From the NCBI RefSeq assembly GCF_003797765.1, contig NZ_RKMB01000004.1:62001-126000 (forward strand): 64,000 nt of DNA, in the 5' to 3' direction. Both the position numbers and the translations under genes were made by a program. Below the pieces are notes generated by a model. It was given only the letters and a program-made list of their open reading frames with translations. It made no database searches and was not told the origin of the DNA. Source of the stretch: Ramlibacter sp. WS9. Its GTDB lineage: Bacteria; Pseudomonadota; Gammaproteobacteria; Burkholderiales; Burkholderiaceae_C. Of this stretch, positions 18,610 through 26,759 are shown piece after piece. Within the stretch, counting starts at the first letter, position 1. Every line of letters begins with the position of its first letter.

Positions 18610-20595
18610 TTAGAAGTGGATGCCCCTCATCATCTGCTGCATCGCGATCGCCTCGGGCGACAGGGTCGGCTTCCCGCCCTTGTCGCCCTTGGCGGCGGAC
18701 GAATCGGGGAACATGCGGAAGCTGGTGTTCATTGCGATCTGGGCCACGCGCGGCAGCAGCGCGTGCAGCACCTGGCCGGAAATGCCCAGGCGCGTGGCGA
18801 TGCGCACCGGCTTGGAGATGCAGGCGTCGGCGATCATGTCGGCCGCCTCTTCGGGCGCCAGCGTCGGCACGTTGTTGTAGATGCCGGTGGGCGCAATCAT
18901 GGGTGTGCGCACCAGCGGCATATTGATCGTGGTGAAGGTGATGCCGCGGTCGGCGAACTCGCTCGAGGCACAGCGCGTCCAGGCATCCAGCGCCGCCTTG
19001 CTGGCCACGTAGGCCGAGAAGCGCGGCGCGTTGGTCAGCACGCCGATCGAGCTGATGTTGACCACATGCCCCTTGCGGCGCTCGGCCATGCCGGGCAAGA
19101 GGCCCATGGTCACGCGCAGGCAGCCGAAGTAGTTCAGCTGCATGGTGCGCTCGAAGTCGTGGAAGCGGTCGTAGCTGGACTCGATCGCGCGGCGGATCGA
19201 GCGGCCGGCGTTGTTGATCAGGAAGTCGACGCCGCCGTGGTTTTCGACCAGGAGCGCGATGAAGCGGTCGCAGTCGGCCATGTCGGCGATGTCGGCGGCA
19301 TAGGCGACAAACTCGTAACCCTTGGCCTTGGCTTCCTTGCAGGCCTCATCGAGCTTGTCCTGGTCGCGCCCGCAGATGATCGTGACGGCGCCGGCCTCGG
19401 CGAACTTGTGTGCTGCCGCCAAGCCGATGCCGGAGGAGCCGCCGGTGACCAGCACCACCTTGCCGCCCACCGTGCCGCGGAGGGACCGGTCGATGTGCAG
19501 GTCCGGGTCCAGGTGACGCTCCCAGTAATCCCAGATGCGCCAGGCGTAGTCCTTCAGGTTGGGCACCGTGATGCCCGAGCCCTTGAGCGCCGCCGCCGTT
19601 TCGCGGTTGTCGAAACGCGTCGGGTAGTTGACGAAGGTGAGCATGTCCTCCGGCAGCGCCAAGTCCTTCATGATCGCGGCGCGGATGCGGCGGATCGGCG
19701 CCACCGCCATCAGGCCCTTCTTGATGCTCTTGGGAATGAAGCCCAGCAGCGCCGCATTGACGAACAGGTTCATGCGCGGCGCATGTGCGGCGCGGCTGAA
19801 GATGTCCAAAACGTCGCCGACGCGGTAGCCCACCGGATCCACCAGGTGGAAGCAGCGCTTCGTGATATCGGCCTTGTGCGACAGGTAGTCGAGCGCGTCG
19901 ACCACGAAATCCACCGGCACGATGTTGACGCGCCCGCCCTCCAGGCCCACGGCCGGCATCCACGGCGGCAGCAGCTGGCGCATGCGCTGGATCAGCTTGA
20001 AGAAGTAGTAGGGGCCGTCGATCTTGTCCATCTCGCCGGTCTGGCTGTCGCCCACCACCATCGCCGGGCGGTACACCGTCCAGGGCACCTTGGACTCCTT
20101 GCGCACGATCTTCTCGCTCTCGTGCTTGGTGCGGAAGTACGGGTGGTCGTAGTTCTCGGCTTCCTCGAACATGTCTTCGCGGAATACACCTTCGTACAGG
20201 CCGGCGGCGGCGATGGACGAGACGTGGTGAAAGTGACTCGCGTCGATGGCCTTGGCGAATTCCACCGTGTTGCGCGTTCCGTCGATGTTGACGGCGACCT
20301 GGCTTTCCTCGTCGGCGGCCAGGTCGTACACCGCGGCCAGATGGTAGAAGTGGTCGACTTGGCCCTTGAGCTTCTTCGTATCGTCAGCGGCAACGCCCAG
20401 CTTCTTGGCCGTGAGGTCCCCGAACACCGGTACCGCGCGTGCCGCGGAGACGCCCCAGTATTCCCGCAGGCCGGCAACCTTGCCCTCGCTCTCCTTGCGG
20501 ATGAGGAAGTGCACAACCGAGCCTTTGCGCTCGAGCAGCTTCTTGACGAGGCGCTTGCCGATGAAGCCGGTCGCGCCGGTGACGAAATATTGCAT
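18610..20595 (-). CDS. Fatty acyl-CoA reductase (alcohol-forming), two-domain SDR
   Basis: This 661-residue protein matches the Marinobacter fatty acyl-CoA reductase type (Maqu_2507) in length and layout. That enzyme reduces acyl-CoA through aldehyde to fatty alcohol with NADPH. The N-terminal domain is an extended SDR with GATGFIG at residues 7-13, HVSSIAAAGL and the YFRTKHESEK active-site stretch. The C-terminal domain is a classical SDR (VTGGSSGIG at about 380, NNAGRSIRR, YVASK near 530). FHDFERTMQLNYFG and PLVRTPMIAPT are characteristic. It is divergent from a phasin and near a wax-ester synthase, which supports a role in wax-ester supply. It could also act on other acyl thioesters. Confidence 0.88.
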   Translation of the reverse strand: MQYFVTGATGFIGKRLVKKLLERKGSVVHFLIRKESEGKVAGLREYWGVSAARAVPVFGDLTAKKLGVAADDTKKLKGQVDHFYHLAAVYDLAADEESQVAVNIDGTRNTVEFAKAIDASHFHHVSSIAAAGLYEGVFREDMFEEAENYDHPYFRTKHESEKIVRKESKVPWTVYRPAMVVGDSQTGEMDKIDGPYYFFKLIQRMRQLLPPWMPAVGLEGGRVNIVPVDFVVDALDYLSHKADITKRCFHLVDPVGYRVGDVLDIFSRAAHAPRMNLFVNAALLGFIPKSIKKGLMAVAPIRRIRAAIMKDLALPEDMLTFVNYPTRFDNRETAAALKGSGITVPNLKDYAWRIWDYWERHLDPDLHIDRSLRGTVGGKVVLVTGGSSGIGLAAAHKFAEAGAVTIICGRDQDKLDEACKEAKAKGYEFVAYAADIADMADCDRFIALLVENHGGVDFLINNAGRSIRRAIESSYDRFHDFERTMQLNYFGCLRVTMGLLPGMAERRKGHVVNISSIGVLTNAPRFSAYVASKAALDAWTRCASSEFADRGITFTTINMPLVRTPMIAPTGIYNNVPTLAPEEAADMIADACISKPVRIATRLGISGQVLHALLPRVAQIAMNTSFRMFPDSSAAKGDKGGKPTLSPEAIAMQQMMRGIHF

Positions 20596-20806
20596 GGGGA
20601 GTTTCTCCTGGAGAGCTTGTTGGTATGTTGTCGGGCATTCTTGCCCAAAGCGAAGGCCTGATCATTCAGCACAAACCCGTGACGCGGTTGAGGTCGCCCG
20701 TCTAGCGCTTTAGGAGGCGAACCCTAAACCAGTGGCCCGCTGCGGCTTACAGTGCGTCCATGCGCTCCATCGTGGGGCGCACCCCAACCTACGTCCGGAG
20801 GCCACC

Positions 20807-21313
20807 ATGGTCAAGAAAGTCAACAAGTCGTCCAACACCACCACCACCGACAAGAAGACCGGCGCCCAGTTGTCGGGTACCGTCAAGGAATCGGCGCAGC
20901 AGATCTGGCTGGCTGGCCTGGGCGCATTCGCGAAGGCCCAGGAAGAAGGCGGCAAGGTGTTCGAAGCCCTGGTGAAGGAAGGCACGTCGATCCAGCGCAA
21001 GACGCAGGCCGCCGCCGAAGAGAAGATCTCCGAGGCCACCAACCGCATGGCCACCATGGCCACCGACATCTCGTCCAAGGCTTCGGGCCAATGGGGCAAG
21101 CTGGAAGACATCTTCGAAGAGCGCGTCTCCAAGGCTCTCAACAAGCTGGGCGTGCCTTCGTCCAAGGACATCGACGTGTTGATCGCGCGGATCGAGGAAC
21201 TCAATCGCAACGTCGCCAAGCTGAGCGCCAAGTCGGCCTCAGCCCCGCGCGCCGCCACGAATGGCGCCGTCAAGCCGGCAGCCAAGCGCGCCACGGCTCG
21301 CAAGTCTGCGTGA
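20807..21313 (+). CDS. Phasin-family (PhaI/PhaF-like) granule-associated protein
   Basis: The 168-residue protein starts MVKKVNKSSN after a CCGGAGG ribosome site. The core has the PHA-granule phasin signature (QQIWLAGLGAFAKAQEEGGKVFEALVKEG) followed by a long amphipathic helix. The tail is Ala/Lys-rich (KPAAKRATARKSA), like a short PhaF histone-like end. Such proteins coat polyhydroxyalkanoate or other hydrophobic inclusions and can bind DNA. It is divergent from the acyl-CoA reductase gene (about 210 bp apart) and ends in a strong terminator, so it is probably monocistronic. Confidence 0.9.
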   Translation: MVKKVNKSSNTTTTDKKTGAQLSGTVKESAQQIWLAGLGAFAKAQEEGGKVFEALVKEGTSIQRKTQAAAEEKISEATNRMATMATDISSKASGQWGKLEDIFEERVSKALNKLGVPSSKDIDVLIARIEELNRNVAKLSAKSASAPRAATNGAVKPAAKRATARKSA

Positions 21314-21331
21314 GGCGACACGCTTTGCAAC

Positions 21332-21355
21332 AAGGGCGCTTCGGCGCCCTTTTTG
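21332..21355 (+). terminator. Rho-independent terminator of the phasin gene
   Basis: A GGGCGC stem (21334-21339), TTCG tetraloop and GCGCCC stem (21344-21349) are followed by five T. It lies 20 bp after the phasin stop codon. Confidence 0.9.
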
Positions 21356-21424
21356 CGTCCGCATAACAAGCTGCGCAATTGTTAGCGGCCGCGCAACCTG
21401 CCGGTTGACTATGTCCGCGCGGTT

Positions 21425-21439
21425 TGTTGCAACGCAACA
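21425..21439. promoter_or_regulatory. Short palindrome upstream of the patatin gene, possible operator
   Basis: TGTTGC-AAC-GCAACA is a perfect 6-3-6 inverted repeat 35 bp before the patatin start. A TTGACT hexamer lies at 21405-21410 and a TACACT at 21461-21466. Because the patatin gene is followed directly by a TetR gene, this may be an autoregulatory operator. The assignment is positional only. Confidence 0.35.
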
Positions 21440-21474
21440 CGGGACGCCCTGCAAGCACCCTACACTGCCCATTC

Positions 21475-22716
21475 ATGACAAAAATAAAATCGCCTGCACC
21501 CAAGATCGCGCTGGCACTTGCCGGTGGGGGCCCACTGGGTGCGATCTACGAAATCGGCGCGTTGTGCGCCCTGGACGAATCGCTGGCAGGCATTGATTTC
21601 ACGGCGCTGGACCACTATGTGGGCGTGTCGGCCGGCGGCTTCATCGCCGCGGGCCTGGCCAACGGCATGTCGCCCCGCGAGCTGTGCGCCTCCTTCATCG
21701 AAGCCGATGACGGCGCGGGCGAAGTGTTCGACCCATCGTGGCTGATGAAGCCGGCGTATGACGAATTCGCGCGCCGCGCCATCATGTTCCCGGGGCTGGC
21801 AGCGTCCGCGCTGTGGCGCGCCACAGTGGGGCGGCGCTCGTTGACGCATTCGATCGAGCGGCTGGGCCCGAGCTTGCCCACCGGCATTTTCTCCAACGAC
21901 CAGATCGACCAGCGGCTGGGGCGCCTGTTCTCGCGCGCCGGGCGCAGCAACGACTTCCGCGAACTGAAGGCGCAGCTGACGCTGGTGGCCACCAACCTCG
22001 ATACCGGCGAGGCTGCGCCTTTCGGCCGCCCGGGCTGGGACCATGTCCCGATCTCGAAAGCGGTGCAGGCGAGCTCTGCCCTGCCCGGTCTCTTTCCGCC
22101 GGTCGAGATCGACGACCAGTATTTCGTCGACGGCGCTCTCAAGAAGACCATGCACGCTTCGATCGCGCTGGACGACGGCGTCGACCTCATGCTGTGCCTC
22201 AACCCGCTGGTGCCGTTCAATTCCACCGAACCCGCCACTGCCCGGGTCATGCAGCGCGGAGTGCCGGCCGAAAAGCGCTCCATTCCGCGTATCGCCGACG
22301 GTGGCCTGCCGGCGGTTTTGAGCCAGACCTTCCGCTCCATGATCCATTCGCGCATGGAGCTGGGCATGAAGCACTACGAGCGCGCCTACCCGCGAACCGA
22401 CATCGTGTTGATCGAGCCCGATCATCGCGATCCAGAGCTCTACCTGGCCAACACGTTCAGCTACGGCCGGCGCCGTCAGTTGGCCGAGCACGCCTACCAG
22501 CAGACGCGAGCGATGCTTCGCTCGCGCCGCATCAGCCTCACGGCCAAGCTCCAACGGCACGGCATCCGGCTGCGCATGGATGTCCTGGACGACGCGCGCC
22601 GGCACTTGGTCGCGGCAACTCCGGCAAAAACGCGGATCGGCCAGGCCATCGCTTCGCTGCAGGAGGTCATGGACGACCTCAGCCACGCACTGCCCGCGCC
22701 CATGCGCGCTGCTTGA
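21475..22716 (+). CDS. Patatin-like phospholipase / acyl hydrolase
   Basis: This 413-residue enzyme starts MTKIKSPAPKIALALAGGG. The glycine-rich oxyanion loop is GGGPLG (from residue 17), the nucleophile elbow is GVSAGG (Ser52), and the catalytic aspartate is in VDGALKK (about residue 219). There is no signal peptide, so it acts in the cytosol or on granule surfaces. Together with the phasin and wax-ester genes nearby it may release fatty acids from stored lipid or phospholipid. Only 2 bp separate it from the TetR gene, indicating one operon. Confidence 0.9.
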   Translation: MTKIKSPAPKIALALAGGGPLGAIYEIGALCALDESLAGIDFTALDHYVGVSAGGFIAAGLANGMSPRELCASFIEADDGAGEVFDPSWLMKPAYDEFARRAIMFPGLAASALWRATVGRRSLTHSIERLGPSLPTGIFSNDQIDQRLGRLFSRAGRSNDFRELKAQLTLVATNLDTGEAAPFGRPGWDHVPISKAVQASSALPGLFPPVEIDDQYFVDGALKKTMHASIALDDGVDLMLCLNPLVPFNSTEPATARVMQRGVPAEKRSIPRIADGGLPAVLSQTFRSMIHSRMELGMKHYERAYPRTDIVLIEPDHRDPELYLANTFSYGRRRQLAEHAYQQTRAMLRSRRISLTAKLQRHGIRLRMDVLDDARRHLVAATPAKTRIGQAIASLQEVMDDLSHALPAPMRAA

Positions 22717-22718
22717 AC

Positions 22719-23381
22719 ATGGCTAAGAAGGCCCCTCGCCGTACGGCCGAGCGCATCCTGGAAGTGACGCTCGACCTCTTCAACCGGTTTGGCGAACCCA
22801 ATGTGTCGACGACGCTGATTTCGGCCGAGCTCAACATCAGCCCCGGCAACCTGTACTACCACTACCCGGCCAAGGACGAACTGATCAATTCGCTCTTCGA
22901 CCGCTACGAGCGGTCGTTGAGCGAGCTGCTCAACGCCAGCGACGGCGTGCGCGACGTCGAAGACGCCTGGTTCTTCATGCACACGCTGTTTGAACTGATC
23001 TGGCAGTACCGATTTCTCTACCGCGACCTGAACGACCTCCTGTCGAAGAACCGGCGCCTGGAAACACATTTCCAGTGGGTGCTGAAGAACAAGACGCGCG
23101 CGGTCAAGGCCATGCTCGACGGCATGAGCCGCTCCGGCGCGGTGAGCATCGACTCGCGCGAGGTCGAGGCCACGGCCACGAGCATGGTGGTGGTGCTGAC
23201 CTACTGGCTGAGCTACGAATACGTGCGAGACCCGCGGCGGGCGCTGGAACCCGAAAGTGCCCAGCTCGCCCTGTTGCGCGGCGCGCATCATGTGCTTAAC
23301 CTGCTGGTACCCTACCTGGAACAGGGCCAGCGTATGCACCTGCTGGGATTGATCGCGGCCTACAGCAACCCGGCAAACTGA
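22719..23381 (+). CDS. TetR/AcrR family regulator
   Basis: The 220-residue protein has an N-terminal helix-turn-helix (RILEVTLDLFNRFGEPNVST, ISPGNLYYHYPAKDELI) and an all-helical ligand domain ending YLEQGQRMHLLGL. This C-terminal type (DUF-like, with FRYRDLNDLL-type helices, here YRFLYRDLNDLLSKN) is common near lipid and PHA genes in proteobacteria. The ATG lies 2 bp after the patatin stop. Likely ligands are acyl-CoA or fatty acids, but that is family-level inference. Confidence 0.88.
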   Translation: MAKKAPRRTAERILEVTLDLFNRFGEPNVSTTLISAELNISPGNLYYHYPAKDELINSLFDRYERSLSELLNASDGVRDVEDAWFFMHTLFELIWQYRFLYRDLNDLLSKNRRLETHFQWVLKNKTRAVKAMLDGMSRSGAVSIDSREVEATATSMVVVLTYWLSYEYVRDPRRALEPESAQLALLRGAHHVLNLLVPYLEQGQRMHLLGLIAAYSNPAN

Positions 23382-23401
23382 AAAGTAAATAGGAGACAAG
23401 C

Positions 23402-24175
23402 ATGGCCAAGTGGACGGCTTTTCCCCATCTGGGCGAATACACGTTCGACGCCGCCAGCGTGAAGAAGCATTGGACGCGGCTGCACGCCGGCGACGCCGAG
23501 CCGTTGCCAAAGGACAAGGCTGTGCTCGAGGCCTGGGCGCTTTTCCACAGCGGAGATTTCCAGAAGGCCACCGAGGCCGGCATCGCGGCCGGTGGCGACG
23601 GCATCACGGTTGCCAACAAGGCCACGGCGATCTACGCGAACTATCTCGAAAAGAAGGAAAAGAACAAGCTCGATCTGTTCATGGAAGTAGCGCAGCGCGC
23701 CGAAGCGCAGGCCGGGGAAGATGCGAAGAACCCGAACGCCTGGTACTGGCAGGCCTATTCGTTGGGCCGCTACAGCCAGGGCATCAGCGTGGCCAAGGCG
23801 CTCGCCCAGGGGCTCGGCACCAAGGTCAAGGACGCGCTGGAAAAGACCATCAAGCTGCAGCCCAAGCACGCCGATGCGCATGTCGCGCTGGCCGCATTCC
23901 ATGCGGAAGTGATCGACAAAGTCGGCTCGCTCATCGGCGGCATGACCTACGGCGCGAAGCGGGACATCGGGCTGCGTTTGTACCAGGACGCCCTCAAGCT
24001 CAACCCCCACTCCGCGATCGCGATGATCGAATACGCCAACGGCATGGTGATGCTCGAGGGCGACAAGCGGATGAAGGAAGCCACCAAGCTCTACGAGCAG
24101 GCCGCCGGCAGCAAGCCGATGGATGCGATGGAGCGGCTGGACTTGGAGCTGGCCAAGGCCGAACTGGACGATTAG
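23402..24175 (+). CDS. TPR-like helical repeat protein of unknown function
   Basis: The 257-residue cytosolic protein starts MAKWTAFPHLGEYTFD after an AGGAGA ribosome site, 20 bp after the TetR gene. It contains helical repeats of TPR spacing (LQPKHADAHVALAAFHAEV; LNPHSAIAMIEYANGMVML) and no signal peptide. It likely mediates protein contacts. It is probably co-transcribed with patatin and TetR, but no specific role is recognised. Confidence 0.75.
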   Translation: MAKWTAFPHLGEYTFDAASVKKHWTRLHAGDAEPLPKDKAVLEAWALFHSGDFQKATEAGIAAGGDGITVANKATAIYANYLEKKEKNKLDLFMEVAQRAEAQAGEDAKNPNAWYWQAYSLGRYSQGISVAKALAQGLGTKVKDALEKTIKLQPKHADAHVALAAFHAEVIDKVGSLIGGMTYGAKRDIGLRLYQDALKLNPHSAIAMIEYANGMVMLEGDKRMKEATKLYEQAAGSKPMDAMERLDLELAKAELDD

Positions 24176-24237
24176 CCGCTTCTTTCGCGCTGCCGGCCTA
24201 CAGGCAAGCAGGCCCCGCCTCGCGCACGATGGCGGCC

Positions 24238-24705
24238 ATGAATATCTTCGAAGCCCTGCGCTTGTCGCATGACACCCAGCGTGCCCTTGCCACCCAGATC
24301 CTGGAAACCCAAGGCGATTCGCCCGACCGCAACCGCCTGTTTCGGGAGCTGAAGCACGAGTTGGCCGCGCACGCGGCGGCCGAGGAACGCTGCTTCTACT
24401 CCCCGTTGATCGCTTTCGACGAGTCGATGGCGCAGGCCCGCCATGGCATGGCCGAACATCACGAGATGGACGAGTTGGTCGATGAACTGAACAAGATGGA
24501 GTTCAGCTCGCCGGGCTGGCTGGCGCATTTCAGGAAGCTGCACCACAAGGTCTACCACCACCTGGAAGATGAGGAGCATGCGATCTTCCAACTCGCAGGC
24601 AAGGTGCTGCCCGAAGCGCAGAAGAAATCACTGGCCAAGGACTATGAGGCGGAGTTCATGACTTTCCGGCTGGGCCAGATGCCGGTCAGCTCTGCGGAAA
24701 GCTGA
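24238..24705 (+). CDS. Hemerythrin (HHE) domain protein
   Basis: This 155-residue protein starts MNIFEALRLSHDTQR; an in-frame ATG three codons earlier (24229) is also possible. Di-iron ligands of the HHE type are visible in HDTQ, HELAAHAAAEERCFY, HHEMDELVDEL and HHKVYHHLEDEEHAIF. Such proteins bind oxygen or sense redox and iron. It is followed by a strong hairpin that probably ends the plus-strand transcript. Confidence 0.88.
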   Translation: MNIFEALRLSHDTQRALATQILETQGDSPDRNRLFRELKHELAAHAAAEERCFYSPLIAFDESMAQARHGMAEHHEMDELVDELNKMEFSSPGWLAHFRKLHHKVYHHLEDEEHAIFQLAGKVLPEAQKKSLAKDYEAEFMTFRLGQMPVSSAES

Positions 24706-24718
24706 GGCGCGCTTGTTC

Positions 24719-24812
24719 GTTCTGAAGGGCGTCGAGCCCTTCAGAACTCAGGAATGAATTCGCGGGTCGATCCCCGCAAGCGGGGGCCCCTCGCCCTGCG
24801 CGAATTTCATTC
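24719..24812. terminator. Nested hairpin region between convergent genes
   Basis: The first hairpin has a perfect 12-bp stem GTTCTGAAGGGC (24719-24730) with loop GTCGA and its complement at 24736-24747. Next is an inverted repeat GAATGAATTCGCG (24752-24764) matched at 24799-24812 with one extra T. It encloses a CCCCGC-AA-GCGGGG hairpin at 24772-24785. The right arm covers the stop codon of the wax-ester synthase gene. There is no clear T run, so it may act as a bidirectional terminator or mRNA-stabilising structure. Confidence 0.6.
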
Positions 24813-26348
24813 TCCCCAAGGCAGCATCAACGTCACGAGAGACAGCTTCGCGAATTCCGGTTCGAACTCGTCGATGATCTTCTGCGGATCCGGGCACAGC
24901 TGCGTGTCGGTGATCACGCCGAACTGCACGCCGCCGCCGTAGCTCAGGATGGAAACACCGAGCCCGATGTCGCCGGACTGCGGCACCCAGAACATGCTTT
25001 GCTCCAGCGTCGAGCCGAGGAACTTCAGCTTCTCGCGCGGGCCCGGCACGTTCGTCATCACGGCGGTCGTCTTCTTGCCGAACAGGCTGAGCATCGCTTC
25101 CTGCGCCGGCTTGATCAGCAGGCCCGCCACCGCAAGCAAACCGAACGCCAGCAGCGGCTGCGTGCTGCCTTTCAACGCGTTCATGCGGCGGCGCACCTCG
25201 TACACGCGTTCTATGGGATTTTCCATGCCGATCGGCAGCACCAGAGGCACCAGCCCGAAGCGGTTGCCCAATTTGTAGGCTTGGTCCAGCGGACGCAGGT
25301 TGACAGGGATCATCGCCCGTATTTCCTGGCCGGTGACGTCATCACCCAGCGACTTCAGGTATTCGCCCAACGCGCCCGCGACACAACTCAGGAGCACGTC
25401 GTTGATCGAGCAGTTCAGCGCCTTGCCAACGGCCTTCACTTCATCCAGCGGGATCGGCTGGCACCAGGCCACGCGCTTCGCGGTGCCGGGCTTGCCCTTC
25501 AAACGGGTCTTGGAATCGTCGGGCATCAGGGCCAGCGACGCCGCGTCGCTCACCACCTGGTAGGCCAGCTTCGCCAGATCCAGCGAGCCCGCGATCCCTT
25601 TTTGCGGGTCGCGCAGCATGCCCAGCGAACGCGCAGCGCCCTCGCCCGCCGCGCCCAACGCCTTCACCGTCATGTCGGTGAATGGCTTGATCAAGGTGTC
25701 GGCGATCCAGTCTTCCGCACCGGCCGAGGCTTGTTTGCGCTTGCGCTCCGGTGGCGCCTCGCCCCCATCGACCAAAGACATGGTGACGGATATCAATGCG
25801 ATGCCGTCGGCGATGCAGTGATGGATGCGCACCAGCAGCGCGCTGCCGCCCTGGTAGTCCTCGACCAGGTGGAACTGCCACAGCGGATGCTTGTGGTCCA
25901 GCGGCTGCATGGCGAGTTCGCCGACGCGTTCCTGGAGCGCGGCCTGCTCCTGGCCTTTGGGCCGCTTGGGCAGCTTCTCGCGGACGACGTGGCGACGCAC
26001 GTCGAGCTCCGCGTCCTCCACCCAGGTGGCGCCGGCCGCGTCTTCCACCACCCGCTGGCGAAAGCGCGCGTACTTGAGCAGCCGCTCCTCGACACGCTGG
26101 CAAAGTTCGTCGTAGCCGATGCCCGGCTTCAGCGTCCAGACGCCCACGATCATCATCAGGTTGCTCGGCGAATCCATCCGCAGCCAGGCGGTGTCGACCT
26201 TGGTCATGCGTTCGCCGGAGAGGCCCAGCATGCCGCTCGCAGCTCGCGTGGCGTTCTTCTGGACGACCTTGGCAGCCTGTCGCGCGGTTTTACCGGCGCG
26301 CTGTACGGCGGCGCCTGCGGCTTGGGTGGCAACGATACGGGTAACCAT
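24807..26348 (-). CDS. Wax ester synthase / diacylglycerol acyltransferase (WS/DGAT)
   Basis: The 513-residue enzyme esterifies acyl-CoA with fatty alcohol or diacylglycerol. The catalytic HHxxxDG motif is HHCIADG at residues 176-182, and the second conserved motif is SINDVLLSCVAGAL. MTNVPGPREKLKFLG, near the C-terminus, is also a family hallmark. Compared with typical members that begin near the MDxAWL box, this one has about 48 extra N-terminal residues rich in Ala, Lys and Thr before MTKVDTAWLRMDSP. The start at 26348 follows a plausible upstream region, but the internal ATG at the MTKVD box cannot be excluded. With the acyl-CoA reductase and ACBP it completes a wax-ester route. Confidence 0.92.
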   Translation of the reverse strand: MVTRIVATQAAGAAVQRAGKTARQAAKVVQKNATRAASGMLGLSGERMTKVDTAWLRMDSPSNLMMIVGVWTLKPGIGYDELCQRVEERLLKYARFRQRVVEDAAGATWVEDAELDVRRHVVREKLPKRPKGQEQAALQERVGELAMQPLDHKHPLWQFHLVEDYQGGSALLVRIHHCIADGIALISVTMSLVDGGEAPPERKRKQASAGAEDWIADTLIKPFTDMTVKALGAAGEGAARSLGMLRDPQKGIAGSLDLAKLAYQVVSDAASLALMPDDSKTRLKGKPGTAKRVAWCQPIPLDEVKAVGKALNCSINDVLLSCVAGALGEYLKSLGDDVTGQEIRAMIPVNLRPLDQAYKLGNRFGLVPLVLPIGMENPIERVYEVRRRMNALKGSTQPLLAFGLLAVAGLLIKPAQEAMLSLFGKKTTAVMTNVPGPREKLKFLGSTLEQSMFWVPQSGDIGLGVSILSYGGGVQFGVITDTQLCPDPQKIIDEFEPEFAKLSLVTLMLPWGE

Positions 26349-26497
26349 GCGATGGGCCTCCGGGGAGCTTGGTGTTATTCGGCAGCGGCCCCTATTCTGG
26401 GCGGTCGGCTGGCCGTAAGATACCGCGAAGTTACCCGCAGGCGCCGCTAAAAGGTAGATGCGGGCCCCCATCGCCACTACAAAACCAAGGAGCATTC

Positions 26498-26752
26498 ATG
26501 GCCGACCTCAAAGCCGCGTTCGAAGCCGCCGTCGCCGGATCGAAGAACCTCACCGAGCGCCCCGACAACGCCACGCTGCTCAAGCTCTACGCCCTGTACA
26601 AGCAGGGCACCGCCGGCGACAACACCGAAAAGAAGCCCGGCTTCGGCGACATGGTGGGCCGCGCCAAGTGGGACGCCTGGAACGGCCTCAAGGGCACGTC
26701 CAACGACGACGCCATGCAGCAGTACATCGACCTGATCGCCTCGCTCAGCTGA
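26498..26752 (+). CDS. Acyl-CoA-binding protein (ACBP)
   Basis: This 84-residue four-helix protein starts MADLKAAFEAA after an AAGGAGC ribosome site. The acyl-CoA contact motifs LYALYKQGTAGDN, PGFGDMVGRAKWDAWNGLKG and the YIDLI end are all present. ACBP buffers long-chain acyl-CoA in the cytosol and can feed acyltransferases. It is divergent from the WS/DGAT gene, sharing a 149-bp promoter region, which fits supply of substrate to wax-ester synthesis. Bacterial ACBP is patchily distributed but known in Burkholderiales. Confidence 0.95.
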   Translation: MADLKAAFEAAVAGSKNLTERPDNATLLKLYALYKQGTAGDNTEKKPGFGDMVGRAKWDAWNGLKGTSNDDAMQQYIDLIASLS

Positions 26753-26759
26753 CTTGGCG

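Noticed and set aside
18435..18926. Small plus-strand frame starting MSTCMIGGASGG
   Set aside because: It begins in decayed DNA and runs into the antisense of the acyl-CoA reductase gene, with no ribosome site or conserved content.
18592..20661. A 689-codon plus-strand frame opposite the acyl-CoA reductase
   Set aside because: His/Asp/Val-rich low-complexity translation typical of shadow frames in GC-rich DNA; the minus-strand product matches a known family over its full length.
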